Assembly (NCBI GenBank): GCA_032158295.1
Contig: CM063244.1
Coordinates: 7,115,097 to 7,179,096, forward strand
From: Pycnopodia helianthoides
Lineage: Eukaryota > Echinodermata > Asteroidea > Forcipulatida > Asteriidae
DNA length: 64,000 nucleotides
Reading direction: 5' to 3'
Below are positions 11,520 through 23,962 of the stretch, piece by piece. Each line of letters begins with the position of its first letter. Position 1 is the stretch's first letter. Under the pieces are notes generated by a model that had not been told where the DNA came from, did no database searches, and saw only the letters and a list, made by a program, of their open reading frames with translations. The translations under genes were made by a program, and so were the position numbers.

Positions 11520-13106
11520 GAGCAAACATTCTCCTCCAGTTTGATTTCGAATGGCCATCTAGAAGAGCTCGTGTGTAAAAACATGCACAAATTTCTAACA
11601 AAGTATATTTACCAATTTATCTAAGTTTTACGAAATTTTCAAAGATTGGTTGTATGGCGTTTTTACTGTAAACTAGACACTTTGAACGAATGTACTTTCC
11701 TCAAACCATAGGCTATAACACACCTTTAAACAAAGTCCTTTTCAATAATCAACCCCCTTTATTTTTTACATATATTCGTGGGTATAGGAGATTTTTCGAG
11801 GGGTACTTTAAGAACTAACTTCTTCCAGAATGTCCTGATTTCCAAAAGTGAAAGTGCACTCGTCCTGCCACTATGTTGAGGATAGCTTGGACTGGAACCA
11901 AGAGTCGCCAAAGATAGAGAGAGAGCTCACTGAAAGAAAGAAAAAACACACTTGAGTGTGTTCTAAAAACAGCTACAAGCATTCGTTATGCTTCGTTCAG
12001 ATCGAATCCATGATGTGTTTTCGTTATGTGACAATCTTCTCCGATCGCAACTTGTGTCTTTCTGATGTAACTCTCCTGTTAGTTTAACCTGACCAGATAC
12101 AGGTTGAAGTAAACCAACAATCAAACCGCTGGCAAAACCTTGGCAAGGCTGCAATGCACTTTTCAACTTAAAGCCAATCATGTTGAACTAACTCGATGTT
12201 GACTTTGGCAAGGTCCTCCCCTTCGAATAACTCCTGCCCCCCCCCCCCCCCCACACACACACACATTGATTGGCGGTTCGGGGACACGACACAAAAATAG
12301 ATTCAGGAATGTAGGATTCATGTAAATGTATCAAGGAACAATTTTTCTTACGGATATTTGTTTTTTGACGATGGGGTGACTGTATCCTGATTGTCCACTG
12401 CGCGTGCGTGAAACGCGTTTACTGTTGCTCGCAGCAGTTGACAAATTGCAGGTGCTTTGTGGTTTTCCTTCCATATCCAAAGAACTTTTCTGAACTCTTA
12501 TTGGCCAGTTGCTTACGGGAAGAGTAACACATAGCCTACATACCCAGATGTTTTAGAAATATTTAAGACTGGTTACATGTCAATGATTGATTAATGTTCA
12601 GCAACGAACATAATTATCTATTTTTTATTTCGAGCTAAAATTAGTTTTTTGAAAATGAACAACAAAAACATGCAAGGTGTATTTGATAGGCAAAGATGAA
12701 AGTCTTAGCATATGAATCCCAGTCTTGCCAATAATTAACGAGACATTGCGATGATTAAAACAAGCAAAGGTTGCGATGAACTAACAGCTGTTTGTCACGC
12801 AATGGAGTGGTAGACCAGCGTGGTGCGTACCTGATTAGTCTGTCTCTCGGGGTCAATCAAGGTATAATAGCAGGATTGGTTGATGACTGAGGCAGAGTTC
12901 AGACCACTCATTTTACACCCTAAATGACCGACTGAACTGAATGGGTCACAGGATGTAGGTCGTTTGAAACGTGAAGGAATCAAAATTAAAGGAATAAAAT
13001 AACCGTTAATAGTAATATTAATAGATAGGTTTTACATAGCGCTTTATCTACGGGCGTCTCAAAAGCGCTTATCATTATGTATTTCCATACAGGTTTTTGA
13101 AGTTTA
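11520..13106. other. Non-coding stretch with a C run and CA run near 12238-12266
   Basis: No gene is recognised. A poly-C/CA simple repeat lies at 12236-12266. Around 13030-13070 a 'tagcgctttatc..aagcgct' motif also appears near 23577, probably a worn repeat end. Confidence 0.5.
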
Positions 13107-13435
13107 TGAATTATGAGACCGATTTATGTAGCACCTTGTAAGTGTTACCAAGGTACTGCGGCGCATTCATCATCTGCCACAAGCACAGGGGCAAACTCCT
13201 TCTCTTAATAGCGATAAGAGTTCTTTAAACTTGGTTCCTTTACGTGCGTTACACAACACACGGGACCAACGGTCTTACGTCCCATCCCAAGGACGAAGCA
13301 ATACTAGCTATAGAGTGTCTTGCTTAAGGATACAAGTGTCGAGACGGGAAACAGAAACACCAGTGAGAGCTTGAATCCTTGTTTAACCAGTGTTAATAAC
13401 CGAGTTAACCAGCGCGCTTGACCGCTTGGCCACGA
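13107..13435 (-). mobile_element. tRNA-derived SINE, full-length-like copy
   Basis: The left end reads 'tatgagaccgatttatgtagcacctt', and the body has 'ggttcctttacgtgc', 'cgtcccatcccaaggacgaag' and 'gtgtcttgcttaagga'. The right end carries the reverse complement of a tRNA-like box A (accgcttggccacga). It aligns with the copy at 43068 and, in opposite orientation, the copy at 37912. Confidence 0.75.
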
Positions 13436-13721
13436 GACGCCATTGATTTTGGACGAGTAAAAGGGTGAATAATGGGAAATGCGACTTTGATAGTTGCATC
13501 ATAAAGGATACACAGTGTACTCTTAAGCTATGACATGCCTCCCCATGTGTTGATATACATCCATACGCAGATTCTTCTCGATATATAAACTGGATCAAGC
13601 CGGGCCGCACGCCAGAGGGAGAATGCAAACAGCATGTGTAAGTGTGCATTCAAAACCCGTGGTCAGATGCTCGGTAGCGTAAGAGTGGGATTTCGTAAGG
13701 TGGTGAAATATACTCGCTGGC

Positions 13722-14116
13722 TTAAAGGAACATTACAGAATTGGTTTTTGCTAACAAAACAGTTGCTGGCAGTGTAAGCACTTTATGTAATCCACCATAT
13801 ACATAAACTGACAAACCTGTAGAAGTTTGAGATCGATCGGCCATCTGGGTCACGAGAAAATAGTGAAAAACCGATTACACATTTGCATGAAATCATATAG
13901 ATTCAACAAATGAATACAACGCTCACTGAGCGATAAACTCCAATCGGAAAATTAGTTTATTCATTTCTCATCAAATATGGCATTTCAGACAGAAATATTT
14001 CGAGGGATGTTTTCTACTATCATCATCAATAGACCGTGTAAGTTTTATGTAAATCTGTGATCAAAAAGTATATTTTACAATTTTTTTTTCTTACCAATTC
14101 TGTAATGTTCCCTTAA
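13722..14116 (+). mobile_element. TTAA-flanked MITE, family A, copy 2
   Basis: TTAA at 13722-13725 and 14113-14116 bounds inverted AGGAACATTACAGAATTGG termini. The interior is nearly identical to the copies at 39674 and 54117. No open frame of note. Confidence 0.88.
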
Positions 14117-14217
14117 AGCGGTTGTGTGTGTGTGTGTGTTTTTATCTTGATTATTTCAGAGAAGAAATTTTACATACTTTCGGGTCTTGTTTTTTGTGTT
14201 AAAGATATTACACAGGA

Positions 14218-14545
14218 CCAAATAGTCCTAGAGAGTGTTCATGTGTTTGGGGATCAACCCCACATGAATTAACACATGCACCAGTGAAAATCTGGGCTTT
14301 ATCCGTTGTGTGTGAGTCAGGAGAAAATAGTGAGAAAATAATATGCCCAATTTTCAGCATGTAAACACGTTGTCCTAAAGTTTGGTTGCAACAACCGAAA
14401 TCAGCTGATACAGTTTTCTCGAATTTTGACTTCATTTCAGAGGGAAATATTGAACAGGAACAAACTGGTTCTAGTACAAACTTCAGTAAGTTTTCAGACT
14501 AGAATTAAATAATGACGTGTTTTTATCCTTACAAATCCTGTATAA
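14218..14545 (+). mobile_element. MITE-like repeat, family B, copy 1
   Basis: Shared blocks include 'gagtcaggagaaaatag', 'agcatgtaaacac.ttgtcct', 'gacttcatttcagagggaaatatt' and 'ttcagtaagttttcagact'. They match 53545-53895, 61563-61955 and 62846-63192. The outer ends are worn in this copy, so the bounds are approximate. Confidence 0.65.
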
Positions 14546-15869
14546 TATCTCGGTTTAAGACTCTCCATCATCTAACGCAAGTGTGACCAAAATAAGGTCG
14601 TATACGCAATCTATCAGTCCAAAAATTGTACTTCAAGAAAACTGAGTGTGAAAGTTTAGCCATTTATAAGTCATTGCAAGAAAATTAAAATCCACACGGG
14701 GATGGGAGCAAAACTTTAGCAAGAAATATGCAACAGTCCTGCCCAACTTGTTTTCAAAAAGAGTAATTTCACTGTCTTATATATATTTTTTTCTGGGGCA
14801 AAAAAGTTGTACCTTTGTTCCTGGAAAAAGAGTCGTACAGCCTTCTGGCCTTTTTCCGGACACACGGCGTTACGGTTCATGTTTTCAGGGAATTTGTTCA
14901 CGTTAATATACGTGCGTATTTCCACTATAATTACAATTGTCTCAACTTTGTCAGTATTTCAGACAGATATAGCCTCCCCCCTCCTCCAAATATATCCATA
15001 GAGAATCGATTCTGGCGTTAAAACTACAAACAGCAAGTTTAAAATTGTTTCGATGATTGACAACCCCATTATTTTACTTTTAAGCTGTACATGCAATGTC
15101 AGACATGGATAGTATTCCAGTCACGTAACAATACATGCGTGTGCAGGCCGCCTCCCCCAGCCCCAAGGCCGAACTCACACCTACACGTTCCCATGACCGA
15201 AACCCGTCAAGGTCAAACCTCATCATCGTCTAACCGTGACGAGTCGTCTTGACCTCGAACCATGAAGGGAAGACCTCCGGTCACGGTCAACGTCGCTGAC
15301 AAATAAATAACAGAACAAGTTGACGTGGCGATTAAATACCGAGACTGGTTAATGGTTTCTTGTATATCAAAAAGACGCTCTCCTCATTGCTACACCCAAT
15401 CATCGCCCAACATTGATTTGCATTTGAACAAAATTATTCAGATTTTTTTTGTTTGAGTTGAAACTGCTGCAGTATGCTCCCACCCACTCATCACATACAA
15501 TTTTGTCGATACCGGAAATTGGGGACTTTGCTTTCTTCTCTCATTGTTTTGAGTTTGAGTTTTTGTTGATGTTGTTGTTTTGTTTTAGATGATCTTCCTA
15601 TCAAGGGAATTCGGCAAACTCCCAAAAGGGGATATTATAATCACAAAGCTGGCAACAGCCAATCTTTCTCATATACAAACATTGGTTTAACGTCTATGAT
15701 TATGAATTGGTTTTTATACTAAAGGAAAGGGAGGGTGTCATCGCTCTGTCAAATCACCCAGATCGCTTCCAGCGGGTAGATTGTGTGTAAACTGTGCCTA
15801 CTTTTCAATAAGTCGATCTTATTCATTACTATATATTTCTCAGCAAGAGAGAACAGACCCAACATGTCC
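14546..15869. other. Non-coding stretch, no feature recognised
   Basis: AT-rich sequence with short accidental open frames near 14.8-15.0 kb on both strands. Around 15150-15310 it is locally C-rich with repeated GTCAAG/GGTCAA words but has no defined element. Confidence 0.45.
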
Positions 15870-16256
15870 TTAATGGCAGTGGACACTATTGGTAATTACT
15901 CAAAATAATTATTAGCATAAAACCTTACTTGGTAACGAGTAATGGGGAAAGGTTGACAGTATAAAACATTGTGAGAAACGGCTCCCTCTGAAGTGACATA
16001 GTTTTCGAGAAAGAAGTAATTTTCCACGAATTTGATTTCGAGACCTCAGAATTAGAATTTGAGGTCTCGAAATCAACCATCTGAAAGCACACAACTTCGT
16101 GTGACAAGGGTGTTTTTTCTTTCATAGTTATCTCGCAACTTCGACGACCAATTGAGCTCAAGTTTTTACAGGTTTGTTATTTTATCCATTATGTTGAGAT
16201 ACACCAAGTGAGAAGACTGGTCTTTGACAATTACCAATAGTGTCAAGTGTCTTTAA
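15870..16256 (+). mobile_element. TTAA-flanked MITE, family C, copy 2
   Basis: TTAA ends at 15870 and 16253 bound imperfect inverted termini (TGGCAGTGGACACTATTGGTAATTA on the left). A central hairpin, GATTTCGAGACCTCA with its inverted partner TGAGGTCTCGAAATC, is at about 16034-16075. It is very close to the copy at 41733. Confidence 0.88.
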
Positions 16257-16384
16257 ACACACACAATCAACCTTTTCCTTGAAAAACAGAACATTTTGAA
16301 ACAGATTAACTCACTATTTAACAAGCCTGACGCAGACAACGCAGAAGAACTCGTGACAGAGCACCCGTAATGGACCTTACGCAT

Positions 16385-16690
16385 TGACGTCATCACGCCG
16401 CCATCTTAAGGTAAAACGATAATGGAACAATGGAAAACGCACATAATCTATACGTGCGCGCGGGGCACAGGATGAGCCAATGAGCAACCTTCTTTTGACC
16501 TCTTGCCGAGGGCGCCCGCCACAAATGACGTCATGTGCATCAGGTCTAAATCCCTATAACACGGTGTGGATTATGTTTTCAGGATGGGCCAATGAGCAAC
16601 CTTCTTTTGACCTCTAGCCGAGGGCGCCCGACACAAATGACGTCATGTGCATCAGGTCTAAAACACAACGTGTATTATGGTTTCATGTTG
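16385..16690. promoter_or_regulatory. Duplicated block with three CRE palindromes (possible regulatory DNA)
   Basis: TGACGTCA, the full cAMP-response element palindrome bound by CREB/ATF proteins, is at 16385-16392, 16526-16533 and 16638-16645. The last two lie in a 112-bp tandem duplication starting at 16471 and 16583. Each copy also has GCCAATGAGC (a CCAAT-box-like word) and GGGCGCCCG. No adjacent first exon was recognised, so promoter activity is inferred only from motifs. Confidence 0.4.
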
Positions 16691-17171
16691 TATGGTGTCA
16701 ATCCCCCGCTTGTCCCTGTTCTGATGAACACCTCAATGCCACAGAAAGGCTCTTCAACTCTGTTTTCAGCAGACTCTCGATACGAAATTTGATAAACATA
16801 ATTTTTAACAGTGTTGTAGTCAAGTAGACCCAATTTTCAGTCGAGTACCAGGTGCCAATAGTACTCGAGTCAAGTTTCTGAGTGCCAAGTATTCTAGTAT
16901 CCGAGTACCGAATCCAACAGCCGAGTACTCAACACATGTATTGTTGTTGTGTTTTGGTTTTTTAAAGGTTTTTTTAAAACTGATTTCTAAGTGATTCTGA
17001 TATGTTTCAGACACGAATACATCAAATAAAACTTCAATTTAGAGCTTCATTACTCTATTCCTCGGATAGTTGTCCTTGGATAATGGCATAAATTGATACT
17101 AACGCAACATTTAGACACAACCGTATTTCGACCTCAACAACTTAAAAACAAGATGAGTACATTTTTCAGTC

Positions 17172-17542
17172 GAGTATGGACTAGTACTCGAATACGAGTA
17201 CCGAGTACGAGTATGGACTAGTACTCGAATACGAGTACCGAGTACGAGTATGGACTAGTACTCGAATACGAGTACCGAGTACGAGTATGGACTAGTACTC
17301 GAATACGAGTACCGAGTACGAGTATGGACTAGTACTCGAATACGAGTACCGAGTACGAGTATGGACTAGTACTCGAATACGAGTACCGAGTACGAGTATG
17401 GACTAGTACTCGAATACGAGTACCGAGTACGAGTATGGACTAGTACCGAATACGAGTACCGATACGAGTATGGACTAGTACTCGAATACGAGTACCGAGT
17501 ACGAGTATGGACTAGTACTCGAATACGAGTACCGAGTACTAG
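17172..17542. repeat. 37-bp satellite array, about 10 units
   Basis: Units start at 17172, 17209, 17246, 17283, 17320, 17357, 17394, 17431, 17466 and 17503. The first seven are identical, one unit is 35 bases, and the last is cut. Each contains the hairpin-forming GTACTCG-AATA-CGAGTAC. Related GAGTAC-rich sequence at about 16820-16935, separated by ordinary sequence, looks like an older offshoot. Confidence 0.95.
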
Positions 17543-17705
17543 TTTTACAAAACTGATTCTTTACAACATTGAGTTTAATAGAAATACAAATCGGAATAAA
17601 ACTACAGTATTATCTGCATCCCTGTTGGACGCCAACTATAGTCTCAAAATCAAAAGTCGACCAGATTTAGAAAACATAATGTTCCCAAATCTTGGACAGA
17701 GTAAG

Positions 17706-17865
17706 GCTTTATTCCAAACCACGGTTTTGACTTGGGCTCCGGCTTAAGGTCCGTCATGTAGTTTTATAACGTGCGCTTTCCGACGTGGCTTCTAACAGGA
17801 GGACGCTGCCTGAGCCAGAGCCCGTAGCCCAAGCCGTCGTTTCGAAAAGGGCCTCGATCTAATTG
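17706..17865. mobile_element. GC-rich fold-back repeat, family I, copy 1
   Basis: The left arm ('ggctccggctt', 'cggttttgacttgggctc') and right arm ('gagcccgtagcccaagccgtcg') are inverted relatives. The layout resembles 36972-37116 and 54653-54780. Bounds are approximate. Confidence 0.45.
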
Positions 17866-19257
17866 CACCAACAAAACGGGCCCGACTCGTTGTCATTCCT
17901 GGCTCGGTCTGTGACTGCATAATTAAAACGCGAGAAAATATAGACTAACCATGTTACCCATGATCAATGACTATATGAGTCCACCTGAAGAAGATGATTG
18001 TTTCCATTTCGACCACGACCCCCCCCCCCCCCCCAATCATTGATTTGCTCCATATATTCTAATCCTCAATTCAGGGGCTTCACTCTTCAATATCCGGGAC
18101 CTTGAGGTACCTCGCAGAGAGAGGAAACCTCATTGAGAGGGATCTCTGCCCTGTGGAGGGTTGAGAGATCTTTATTAGTGAAACTATACGCAAGAAACAG
18201 TAATTTAATATCAAATTATACAGTGGGTGTTTCGATCAACCTATATAATGGTATTCCTATACATGGTATCCCTGTATCGCTGTGTTGTCGTATAGTTTCT
18301 ATTTGTTACACGGAGTGTCGCGTCTCCCCACCACTCCCATTGATGTCCACGCCCCCTCCTCCCCGCCTGTCATATTTGAAAATAGTTGAAATCTTGACAT
18401 TTAAAAATGATAAATATTACCAGAATAAAATCTTACATTTTAAACGATTTTATTTAGTATACGACTTAATGTTTAAAACAATTTTTCCAGACATTTTGTC
18501 TTTAACTCCACGTCAGATTATCCTATAAAAAAGATTCGTATAGTAAACGGCATTGACAAGACCGCCGAAATGAGGCTTACCATATAATGCGTTGATCCTT
18601 TTTCATAAAGATGCATTGCCTAATTTTATATGTTTTGGCGGCAAAACAATAATTTCAATGTTAAGTTTCTGGTTTTTTTTTCACTGAGTAGGAAAATTTA
18701 TTAGCTTTCATTTCATATCTAACGAAAAACCAGCCAAGGATTAATGATAACACACTCAAAAACGAAAATTAATCATATTAATAGATAAATGAAGAAAACA
18801 AACAGAGATGGTGAACCGCCTAAAAAATATTAACCATATTTTCGCAGATGAAGTTACAAAATGACTTCATAGGCTATGTGGCAACACTCCACATGCCTTT
18901 CTTTCATTTATGACGGCCTCGCGGTGGGTGCAATTATGAAACATTGTGTGAGTTAATGGAGTTGAGAAAGACCCGTGACAATGTCTATCATGCAAATTGA
19001 TGTCACTTCAGCAGTCATGTGATTATTATGTCACATGATGTGGATTTCCAAACGCAACTCCCACGCAGTGTTAACACTCTCAATAATTAATGATCACGCA
19101 GTGCAACCTCGCCAACGTAACACGTCAAACCTAACCCTTTTGTTTGCGTAATTTTTCATTGATATCAATCGGGTTGCATTTTTCTTTAAAGTCTCTTTCG
19201 TCCGTTATTAGCATTATTATTAAATTATTAAAGAAACAAAGCATGTCTCATAAGTGA
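17866..19257. other. Non-coding stretch; possible conserved regulatory segment at 18880-19110
   Basis: No coding exon is supported. A 131-codon + strand frame (18133-18528) has no domain and AT-rich codons. Around 18880-19110 binding-site-like words cluster (ATGCAAAT octamer, TAATTAATGATC, two TCACATGA-like words), without repeat content. This is a candidate for conservation testing only. Confidence 0.35.
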
Positions 19258-19555
19258 ACCTAATCACTGTAGCTCGCAAGCCTGAGGAAACCTGGGTGCC
19301 TGCTACAGTAAACCAGAAACACCGAGATTAACCCCTAACTCTTCAACGATAAGTGTTCTGGGTTCTTTTACGTACACGGGGACCTATATGGCTGAATGTT
19401 CCATCCAAAAGGACAAGGCAACTCATGGTACATTATCTTGCTCAAGGACACCCAAGTGCCACGACCGGGACTCGAACCCAACACTCAGCTGATCAGAAAC
19501 ACCAGAGCAATTGAGTCCGGTACGCTTAACCGCTCGGCCATGACACGGCACGCCA
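19258..19555 (-). mobile_element. tRNA-derived SINE
   Basis: The body matches 11070-11480 without its insert. The right end contains the reverse complement of a tRNA box B (gaccgggactcgaaccc) and box A (accgctcggccatgaca), placing the head at the right. It is one of the better-preserved heads in the window. Confidence 0.75.
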
Positions 19556-21560
19556 TACCACGTAATAAATCTTAAACGAGACACGAGATGGCAAATTCAT
19601 GATCAAGGTGTGTTCCATCCATTGAAACATTGATAGTGTATATAGGGGCCACGCTAGGTCGTTGCTCCACAGAGGTGCAGGGAGTGAGTGCTCTGTTTTA
19701 TACGACGGCGTTCATCGCATTTAATGGCGGGCGAATAATCAGAAATAACGCATCCCTCCCCTGCGAGACCGTGTCGCGTGGCCATGGTTAAACTTTAATT
19801 AGCCCAATGTCAAGAGTACGGAGCTCCGGATGTGCCACCTGACTTTGCTATCCGGATCTCGACAAGTCGGTAGTCACTTCCAGTCCCCCGTACATATACG
19901 GCTGCTGATTGGATGGCAGATTCTTTTCACGTTTTGTGCATAAAATAATGAAAACCGTCATCTTGGTTTGCGCGGTGTGAACAACAATCTCAAAGCTTTC
20001 AAACTGGTAATTCTTGTTAAAACAATAAGGGAAACTGCTAAATTTGCATCTGAACTTTTTCTTAAACAACAAACAGACAAACAAACAACCCAAATCAAAA
20101 AACTACAGTCCCCATTCTTAAAAACCTAACTGATGTTCCAAGGACCGTGTGGAACTACGAATGAATTTGGTACAGATAAACTCGGATGAACATTTTCTCT
20201 CTGAAAACTTTATGTTGAATTTGATGTTCAAGTTAGTTATTAACAGTAATTGATTTATTTACTTATTTTAATATTTGTTTCTTAGTTTATTTTCCTGACA
20301 ATACTATTTGTGGTGCGAAATGTGTTTTCGGTGCACGTCCCGGCATGTGGGCTGACTTTAGTTTCTCTAAAGCTAAACAAATAGGACATCTGTATAGGCC
20401 TAATCTTTCATAGAACCAGCCTCTTTAAGATGAAGTAAATGCGAGGAGACGTTATTCAAGAACAGCTTAATTCAAAATGCAAAGTTCACAATGCAAAGAA
20501 ACATAAACCGAAGATGCTGAATAGTAAATTGATGTAGCTTTATAACTCTTCATGTTGTGCTTGATCTCCCCTTCACGGTTTTCCTCCGTCCGTCTTTAAA
20601 CATTCATCTTTAAGATAAATCCCAAAGCACTTGTCTCCATACCGCCGCTAGACGGTGCCGGGGGCTGGCTAGATACGTGGGATGATTGCGAATTATAAGA
20701 TTTTCAAAGGATGGACAATATCAAATTCCCCAATATCCTCTTCCCCGCGAGCTATATGGCTCTCAGACAGGAAATATTAAGAAGTATGTTTTTTATGTAA
20801 TATTATTGTGTATGGATTATGCGGCTTTATTTCATGGCGGGGAATTGAACATGCAGCTACTATGGACATTATCGATGCCAAATTGCTTGCCTATACCCAC
20901 CAACACACAGAGGATCTGTATCAATTTAATGATCGGTATAGATTTTGAGGCATTGCATGGTGAGGTATCAATGTATACTGTTTGGTTTGCAAAAATCACC
21001 ATAATGTGATGTGATTATATCAAGGGTGAGAGTCAATGGCATATAAGAAGAGCGCTAAATAGGGGCTTGTTTAAGAGAAATGCAAACAGAAACTACAGTT
21101 TTAATTGGCAAGAAAAGCCCCCCCCCCCGAAAAAAAATTGTGCACCCCTTGTGCCCCCCCTTTAAATGTTACCCTTTCAGTTTCTGCCCTGATCTAGTAA
21201 AAAATGAATAAATTATTACTCTAAACGTGGTGCATAGAAAAGGTTAAAACCTTTTTAATTATCAACACAAGCATCAACACAAGCATCTGGAGATGGAGAC
21301 TACGTAGGGTCTGCTCGTCTGCACCAAATCGACCCCCAGAGACCTTTTGGCTGACTGGTCGTGACCCAAAATGTTATTCAATATGTCTTCCACATTAAAC
21401 TATAAGAATGAATTGCTGACGTGCCTTTGACTGTGACAAACTGATGACTGAATGAGACAAGTTGAACGATATCTTGTGATGCTGCATGTTTTGTAAACAC
21501 AGAAAAACGTGAAAGAATGGATATTATTTCGCTTTTTTAGATTCATGGTAATTTCGCTTA
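19556..21560. other. Non-coding stretch, no gene recognised
   Basis: The part at about 19560-19860 is CpG-richer and non-repetitive, with a TTTAATTAGCCC homeobox-like word. The rest is AT-rich. A 107-codon + strand frame at 20686-21009 has no recognisable domain. Confidence 0.4.
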
Positions 21561-21870
21561 GGCTAGGGTTTGGGTAATGGTTGAGGTTAGGGTTGGGGTT
21601 TAGGGATAGAGTTAGGATAAGGGTTACGGATGGGGTTAGGTTTTGGTTTGGGGGTTAGAGGTTTGGAGATGGTTCCATTTGGGGTTTAAGGCAAGTTTTT
21701 GGTTTGGGTTATGGTTAGCATTAGGGCAAGGGTTTGGTGTCAGATTAAAGAATCGTTACTAATTTTGTATAAGTTTAAACCAAAAAAGGTGAATTGGCTA
21801 CTTCTTCTTAATGAGTTAATGAATGACATACAAGTAGGGGTTAGGGTTATGGTAATAAGGGTCAGAACAA
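21560..21870 (+). repeat. Degenerate GGGTTA-like tract
   Basis: Many irregular GGTTAGGG/GGGTTTGGG words run across about 300 bases, interrupted at 21745-21835. It resembles a decayed telomere-like or G-rich simple repeat. Confidence 0.6.
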
Positions 21871-22202
21871 AAAAACTGACAACTCATTTCTCTGACCATT
21901 ATCCATTATGATAAAAACACCATTACAAACCATGAAAACTCAAACTTTGCTTCTTCCTGCGGGTTGATGACTATAGCAAAGTGGCTAAATAGAGCACACG
22001 GATGTGCGGTTTGGTGAGCCTCGCACAGCGATCGAACGTCCGCCCTAGGGTCCGGATGTGACTGTAACTGCCCTCGATCTGCTCGGTTCTTCAATCAAAA
22101 GGATGAAAGCTTGTATCATTGCGATAACTGAGCAGCATCGAGTGAGGTCGTGTGCGGGTCAACTACTCGTTCTTCACAAATTGTGCATTCGTTTGGATAA
22201 AA

Positions 22203-22204
22203 AA

Positions 22205-22245
<41 letters not shown>
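22203..22245. repeat. (TA)n microsatellite
   Basis: About 40 bases of alternating TA, with one short break near its left end. Confidence 0.9.
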
Positions 22246-22295
22246 ACAGTCAACTCTGTAACATTCGTCCTGGTTTCCGTCCTGAAATTTCTTCC

Positions 22296-22421
22296 TTGAT
22301 CAAAACAGGGTTACCAACCAAATTTCCATGTGTTGCATATTGCTTGTTAATGGTATTCAGCTGTTGTTTGCTTATCCTGAAAATCACGTGGACATTTGGT
22401 TGGTAATCCTGTTTTTATCAA
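22296..22421. mobile_element. Fold-back element
   Basis: Two 37-base arms (22296-22332 and 22385-22421) are near-perfect reverse complements around a 52-base loop. A GAAATTGGGCCC word follows at about 22441, and similar words end other elements in this window (52633, 31112). Confidence 0.65.
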
Positions 22422-23217
22422 TGAAGAAACTTCAGCTCTATGAAATTGGGCCCTGGTTGGCAACATGAGGGAGCATCGAGTATGGGGGCCGATGGGGGTG
22501 TGACGCACACGCGTTTGTGCGTCTGCCTTGTGCACAGCTCTATTGCGTTTACCAACCAATAGTGTCTGTACGCATGCATGAATGTTATTAGCATATTTCA
22601 TTAGAATGGCTAATTTAAATGTGTTCTGGAGGCTTTACTAAGCAGCTTAAAGGCATGGCGTTTTTGTAGTAACTTGTTAGTGCACACATGTTTGTCACCG
22701 CAAACACTCTTAACATTATGTGATAAGTGGGGTACTCGTCGTTAATACATTGCCTTTTGTCCCTTTAGAAATTCTTCTGTAGGTCATAATGTAAAATTCC
22801 ATGGAGGGGAGTTTTCCCATTATTTGACTACTCGGAAAGTAATGATGTTCGTCGTGTTCCCTGTGTGCAACGTCTAAAATGTATACACTTGCTCATGATA
22901 CCAAATGGGGTCAGACTGTTTGTGTCCTTTCAGCCTCAGTTTGGAAACTTTGATTGTGTGAAAACAAAGATGGCTTCTTTATACTAAGACTGCAGCTATG
23001 ATAAACCGAATGTATATGTTTTTCGTGCATGTGCTGTTATTTCCCCGGAAATCAATTCACATTCACTTCCATTAATTCACATGGGTAATTGTTTTCAATT
23101 TGAGATCATTGCTTTTAAATCGATACACCTTTAGGATTGGAATAAGTCAAATCTCTCTTAAGTCAAAAAGCTTCCTGTGGCGATTGGATACACAATATCC
23201 AGCTAGTTATTTCGACT

Positions 23218-23276
23218 CAGGTCATGGGGACGAGGGCAGGTCCTGGGGACGAGGGCAAGTCCTGGGGACGAGGGAC
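23218..23276 (+). repeat. 19-bp tandem repeat, three units
   Basis: The unit GTCCTGGGGACGAGGGCAA (first copy GTCATGG...) is repeated three times, the last incomplete. Confidence 0.85.
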
Positions 23277-23664
23277 GCCTTTATTGCACCTTGTGTTATT
23301 ACGTTTTGCTTTTACTTTGGAAGATAGCGACGACTGCATTTAATTATTTATACATGCGTTCGAATCACTGCCTCGCCCTCGGGAACATGCATAATTTTTT
23401 ATTGCTGTTATCGGATTCTGAATCGAGTTAGACTTTCAACTTTATGTGTGCATGACGCTGTATAAAAGGATTACACAGTCGGATCAGCATTCGACCCTGT
23501 TCCGTATCCCATTAAGGGTGTATAAGTTACGTACATCGTATTAACCATTTAAACCATTTCACGCAGCTCTTATATAGCGCTTTATCGCAGCCAAGGGCGT
23601 CCAATCCCAAAGCGCTCATATTTTTTCCCCACAAGATAGTATGTGGAGTAATGTTGAAAACATA

Positions 23665-23962
23665 TTATAAGACCCACCTATATACATAGCGCCATGTGAT
23701 GGTTAAAACTGTGCCGTTGCGCAATCTGCTGCCAACTAAACCAGAAAACAACGGGGATAACCCCTTTCTTAACGATAAGTGTACTTTGCTCTTTCACGTG
23801 TACTACACGGGTATTACACGGGACTACGGCTTATACGTACGTCCCTCCGAAGGACGAACGGTTAAGTGTCTTGTGTGTCAAGTCGGGGAATCGAACCCAC
23901 ACTCTGCTGATCAGAGACACCACAGCTTGAGTCCGGTGCACTTGACCGCTACGCACGACGTA
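23665..23962 (-). mobile_element. tRNA-derived SINE, diverged copy
   Basis: Shows the family body ('cacgtgtactacacggg', 'cgtccctccgaaggacgaacggttaagtgtctt') and the reverse box B 'ggggaatcgaaccca'. The left part is diverged. Confidence 0.65.

Noticed and set aside
17172..17542. CRISPR-like array with palindromic repeats
   Set aside because: The units abut directly with no spacers, so it is a satellite.
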